From the NCBI GenBank assembly GCA_029258695.1, contig JARIBR010000111.1, forward strand, positions 1-17,306: a DNA stretch of 17,306 bases, read 5' to 3'. Source of the DNA: Quadrisphaera sp. (lineage in GTDB: Bacteria > Actinomycetota > Actinomycetes > Actinomycetales > Quadrisphaeraceae). The notes beneath the pieces were generated by a model. That model was given only the letters and a program-made list of their open reading frames with translations, made no database searches and was not told the origin of the DNA. Positions within the stretch are counted from its first letter, which is position 1; the number at the start of each line of letters is the position of its first letter. Positions 14,993 to 17,306 of this stretch are shown piece after piece. Both the position numbers and the translations under genes were made by a program.

Positions 14993-15747
14993 GCGCGGTG
15001 GGGGTGAGCCCGCGGCTGGTCCCGGTGACCTCCGCGGCCCTGGACGACCTCGCGGCCTTCCTCGAGCGCGCCGTGCTCGCGGACGCCGGGGGCGCTGTGC
15101 GGCTGCAGGTGCTGGTGGGCCGCGCCGGCACCGACGGCTCGCCGCGCCCGGTCCTCGCCGTGACCGTCGCGCCGCTGACCGCGGGAGCCCGCCCGCCCTC
15201 GCGCGCGCCGGGGCAGCCCGAGGTGCCGATCGTCCTCGGCATGCGCTTCGTGGCGCTCGCGGGCGCCGCCGGCGCGGCCGAGGGCGAGGGGCTCGACGCC
15301 ACCGTCCCCGCGCGAGGCGTGCTGGACCGCCTCGCCCGGACCCGCGAGAGCCTCGGCGTGCCGCCGGAGCGGGTGCCCGGTGCGCCGTGGGCCGGGCTCT
15401 CCCCACCGCGCGGCGGCTGGGCGCCCAGCGGGTCGCTGCGCCCCGCGGCGCTGGTCGCCGCCGCGTCGCGCGGCGCCGACGCGGTGGCCGCGGGCCAGGC
15501 GCGCGGCACCGTGTGGTCGGCCGAGCTCCCCGGCGCCGGCGGAGCGCCGAGCGGCGCGGCCTTCGTCGCGCACGTCATGGGGTTCCTCCCGGACCGCGTG
15601 AGCGGTGGCCGGGCCGACGCCGATGGCCCCGACGTCGATGGCCCCGACGCGAGCGACCTGCCGGTGCTGCGCTCGGGAGCGTGGTGGCGGCTGGTGGCTC
15701 CCGGCGGGCACGTGGTCGCCCGCCGCCCGGCGGCGCTCACGCTGTGA
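14989..15747 (+). CDS. Conserved actinobacterial protein of unknown function
   Basis: The 252-residue protein starts at GTG 14989 within the thioesterase stop codon, so it is translationally coupled to it. It has no signal peptide or membrane helix. The Ala/Gly/Pro-rich sequence contains a recognisable segment RTRESLGVPPERVPGAPWAG followed by LSPPRGGWAPSG (about residues 118-149). The C-terminus has WWRLVAPGGHVVARRP. I have an impression of this LSPPR-GW-P motif in hypothetical proteins paired with the same thioesterase in other actinobacteria, but I know no function. A short Asp-rich repeat (DADGPDVDGPDAS) lies near residue 207. The tight coupling to a hotdog enzyme suggests a shared role in acyl-CoA handling, which is inference only. 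Confidence 0.82.
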   Translation: MSAVGVSPRLVPVTSAALDDLAAFLERAVLADAGGAVRLQVLVGRAGTDGSPRPVLAVTVAPLTAGARPPSRAPGQPEVPIVLGMRFVALAGAAGAAEGEGLDATVPARGVLDRLARTRESLGVPPERVPGAPWAGLSPPRGGWAPSGSLRPAALVAAASRGADAVAAGQARGTVWSAELPGAGGAPSGAAFVAHVMGFLPDRVSGGRADADGPDVDGPDASDLPVLRSGAWWRLVAPGGHVVARRPAALTL

Positions 15748-15750
15748 GTC

Positions 15751-15774
15751 CGCCGTGGCGCTCGCCCAGCGGCG
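15751..15774. terminator. Possible hairpin between convergent genes
   Basis: CGCCGTGG (15751-15758) can pair with CCAGCGGCG (15766-15774), with one bulged base and a 7-base loop. It lies in the 39-base gap between the unknown gene and the globin gene, which converge. It is weaker than the other hairpins here. Confidence 0.35.
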
Positions 15775-15786
15775 CGTCCTGCGGCC

Positions 15787-16230
15787 TCAGTCCTCGAAGC
15801 TGTTGAGCAGCGAGTGGGCGGCGCGCTCGAGGTAGTCCCACATGACGTCGTGCTGCAGCGGGGGCAGCCCGAGCGAGGCGAGCGCCTCGCCCATGTGCGC
15901 CAGCCAGGCGTCGCGCGCCGCCGGGCCGATGTGGAAGCCGGCGTGGCGCATCCGCAGCCGCGGGTGCCCGCGGGTCTGGGAGTAGGTGCTCGGCCCGCCC
16001 CAGTACTGCTCGAGGAACAGCGTGAGGCGCTCGCGGGCCCCGGCGATGTCATCGGCGGGGTAGAGGGGGGCGAGCACCGGGTCGCGCACGACGCCGTCGT
16101 AGAAGCGGTCGACGAGCGTCACGAACGTCGCGTGCCCGCCGACGGACTCGTACATCGACTCGCGGGTCGCTCCCGGGGCGGTACGGGAGAAGTCGCCCCC
16201 GGAGCTGTTGGTCAGCGGGATCTGGGTCAC
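15787..16230 (-). CDS. glbO: Group II truncated haemoglobin (GlbO/trHbO type)
   Basis: The 147-residue product aligns by eye with M. tuberculosis GlbO throughout: VGGHATFVTLVDRFYDGV, DPVLAPLYPADD, FLEQYWGGPSTY, RGHPRLRMRH, RDAWL and YLERAAHSLLNS. All haem-pocket residues are in register: Tyr B10 (Y44), Tyr CD1 (Y57), proximal His F8 (H96) and Trp G8 (W109). This is a 2-on-2 haem globin that binds O2 tightly. Proposed roles are NO or peroxide detoxification and oxygen delivery. The start is uncertain: GTG 16230 is preceded by GGAG at short spacing. ATG 16155 would remove a 25-residue non-conserved leader, and an ATG at 16266 lies inside a palindrome and is unlikely. The gene lies downstream of an SDR gene on the same strand and converges with the thioesterase pair. 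Confidence 0.95.
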   Translation of the reverse strand: MTQIPLTNSSGGDFSRTAPGATRESMYESVGGHATFVTLVDRFYDGVVRDPVLAPLYPADDIAGARERLTLFLEQYWGGPSTYSQTRGHPRLRMRHAGFHIGPAARDAWLAHMGEALASLGLPPLQHDVMWDYLERAAHSLLNSFED

Positions 16231-16237
16231 CGCTCCA

Positions 16238-16268
16238 GGGTGCCACCGCGGTGGCGGCGGTGGCACCC
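16238..16268. promoter_or_regulatory. Perfect 12-bp palindrome just upstream of glbO
   Basis: GGGTGCCACCGC (16238-16249) and GCGGTGGCACCC (16257-16268) surround a 7-base loop. It lies eight bases before the chosen GTG start on the minus strand. It may terminate transcription from the SDR gene, act as an operator, or fold in the glbO leader and hide the ribosome site. No T-run follows it. Confidence 0.55.
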
Positions 16269-16304
16269 GTGGTCCCCGGTCGTCGAGGGTCTGGGTCGTC
16301 GGGC

Positions 16305-16361
16305 GTGACCCCGACGTCAGCAGGTGACCCCGACGTCAGCGGGTGACCCCGACGTCAGCGA
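16305..16361. repeat. Three exact 19-base tandem repeats before glbO
   Basis: GTGACCCCGACGTCAGC plus two variable bases repeats at 16305, 16324 and 16343, with the 17-base core identical in all three. Each core contains TGAC-N6-GTCA (an inverted repeat) and a GACGTC palindrome. The third copy contains the SDR stop codon (TGA 16357-16355). Tandem half-site patterns of this sort may bind a regulator, but slippage-driven duplication of the gene end is equally possible. Confidence 0.75.
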
Positions 16362-17306
16362 GCGGCGCTGGCGGCCTCGGACGTCTGCCCCGAGGCGCGC
16401 GCTCCCTCCGGCGACCCGCCCCGGCGGCTCGCGTCGTCCCGGTCGGCCGCGTCGTCGGGCGTGCGTGCCCGCACCATCCCCGAGGCGGCGGGGTCCTCGT
16501 TCACCCGCGGCGTTCGGTCGGCGTCACCCGCCGGGTGGGCCTCCGGCTCCACGGCCTCGGCGGCCTTCGCGACGTTGCGCTGCATCCCTCCGAAGATGAT
16601 GCCGTGGAAGGGCTTGATGAGCTGCCAGTACACCCAGCCGGAGAGCCCGCGGGGGTGGAACAGCGCCTTCTGGCGGAAGACCGTGTGTCCCCGCTCGTCC
16701 TCCTCGACCATGAGGTCCAGCCAGGCCAGGCCGGGAACGCGCATCTCCGCGCGCAGTCTCAGGAGCTCGTCCTCGCGGATGTCCTCCACGCGCCACCAGT
16801 CCAGCGCGTCCCCGATGGCCAGGCGCTCGGGGTCCTCCCGCCCGCGCGAGAGACCCGGTCCGCCCACCAGGCGGTCCATCAGCCCGCGCACCTGCCAGCC
16901 GAGGGACCACGAGTACCAGCCGTTGATCCCGCCGATGCCGCGGATCACCTCCCACAGCTGCTGGGGGGTGGCATCGACGACGGACCGGCGGTCGTCGACG
17001 TAGAGCGACCCGCCGGCCCAGTCGGGGTCGGAGGGCAGGGGGTCCGACGGTGCGCCCGCGGTCGACGCCGAGCGCCACGACGTCGTGACGTCGAGGTTGC
17101 GCACGCGCTTCAGAGCGAGGGAGATGGCCCGCTCCAGGCCCAGCAGCCCCTCCGGCGGCGTGGGCACGTACTGGTCGATGTCGTGCTCCTTGGTCACCAC
17201 CTCGTGGACGATGGAGTGCACGAGGGGCGCGGCGATCGAGCGCGGCACCGGGGTGACGGTGTTGATCCAGTGCACCGACAGCCCCGGGGTGAACACCGGG
17301 ACGGGG
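16355..17306 (-). CDS. SDR-family protein with C-terminal DUF2867 domain (N-terminus outside window)
   Basis: The open frame enters from beyond 17306 and ends at TGA 16357-16355. The visible part starts in the link VPVFTPGLSVHWINTVTPVP, the end of an NAD(P)-binding, NmrA-like dehydrogenase half. A full DUF2867 domain follows, with landmarks DPDWAGGSLYVDDRR, LWEVIRGIGGINGWYSW, RLVGGPGLSRGREDP, GDALDWWRVEDI, LRLRAEMRVPGLAWLDL and HPRGLSGWVYWQLIKPFH. A charged, low-complexity tail of about 70 residues follows. Proteins of this two-domain type are common in bacteria and lack a proven substrate. The GTG at 17296 is unlikely to be the true start, because family-like sequence continues upstream of it. 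Confidence 0.9.
   Translation of the reverse strand, partial: PVPVFTPGLSVHWINTVTPVPRSIAAPLVHSIVHEVVTKEHDIDQYVPTPPEGLLGLERAISLALKRVRNLDVTTSWRSASTAGAPSDPLPSDPDWAGGSLYVDDRRSVVDATPQQLWEVIRGIGGINGWYSWSLGWQVRGLMDRLVGGPGLSRGREDPERLAIGDALDWWRVEDIREDELLRLRAEMRVPGLAWLDLMVEEDERGHTVFRQKALFHPRGLSGWVYWQLIKPFHGIIFGGMQRNVAKAAEAVEPEAHPAGDADRTPRVNEDPAASGMVRARTPDDAADRDDASRRGGSPEGARASGQTSEAASAAR

Noticed and set aside
14369..15406. Upstream extension of the TesB frame opposite the hotdog and unknown genes
   Set aside because: It is low-complexity Arg/Pro/Ala sequence antisense to real genes. TesB similarity starts only after ATG 14368.
16231..16266. Earlier ATG start for glbO at 16266
   Set aside because: It would encode MPPPPPRWHPGA from within the palindrome, with no ribosome site and no similarity to globins.
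16305..16361. CRISPR-like array
   Set aside because: The 17-base cores are separated by only two bases, there are no spacers, and no cas genes are near. It is a plain tandem repeat.

Overview
This window comes from the chromosome of a very GC-rich, probably motile actinobacterium. Evidence includes strong G/C preference at third codon positions, many GTG starts, TANNNT-type -10 elements set 6-7 bases before start codons (leaderless genes), a chemotaxis receptor, and actinobacterial-style protein families. A member of the Kineosporiales (Kineococcus/Quadrisphaera-like) would fit, but the genus is a guess. There is no plasmid, phage, IS or CRISPR content. No gap between genes exceeds about 180 bases.

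Layout. At 1-1503 the tail of a probable NhaA antiporter faces a convergent CPA1 (NhaP-type) Na+/H+ antiporter, which is split by an apparent one-base frameshift in a C-run at 557-560. A tRNA-Arg(TCT) follows at 1547-1619. Bases 1673-5241 hold two translationally coupled, membrane-anchored dynamin-like/YfjP-type GTPases. Next is an SSB-family protein (5399-5932). Convergent to it is a TetR-MMPL efflux operon (6085-8966) with a clear candidate operator, then a Cys-cluster pentapeptide-repeat protein (9005-9916). That gene is divergent from ettA (9978-11660), the ribosome-associated ABC-F ATPase. After two near-identical 3' hairpins comes a methyl-accepting chemotaxis protein (11840-13438) with a candidate flagellar sigma-factor promoter. 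The last third holds a TesB-type acyl-CoA thioesterase, a divergent hotdog thioesterase coupled to a conserved protein of unknown function, a GlbO-type truncated haemoglobin, and the 3' part of an SDR/DUF2867 protein.

Context. The set SSB paralogue - EttA - hotdog thioesterase - GlbO resembles, from memory, the Mycobacterium tuberculosis Rv2470-Rv2478c neighbourhood. It is therefore probably an old actinobacterial backbone. The TetR-MMPL pair, the pentapeptide gene and the chemoreceptor look like lineage-specific insertions into it. I found no clear new multi-gene system. The observations most worth following are the dynamin-like GTPase pair beside the SSB paralogue, the paired palindromic repeats after ettA, the 19-bp tandem repeats before the globin gene, the flagellar-type promoter, the cluster of leaderless promoters and the antiporter frameshift.
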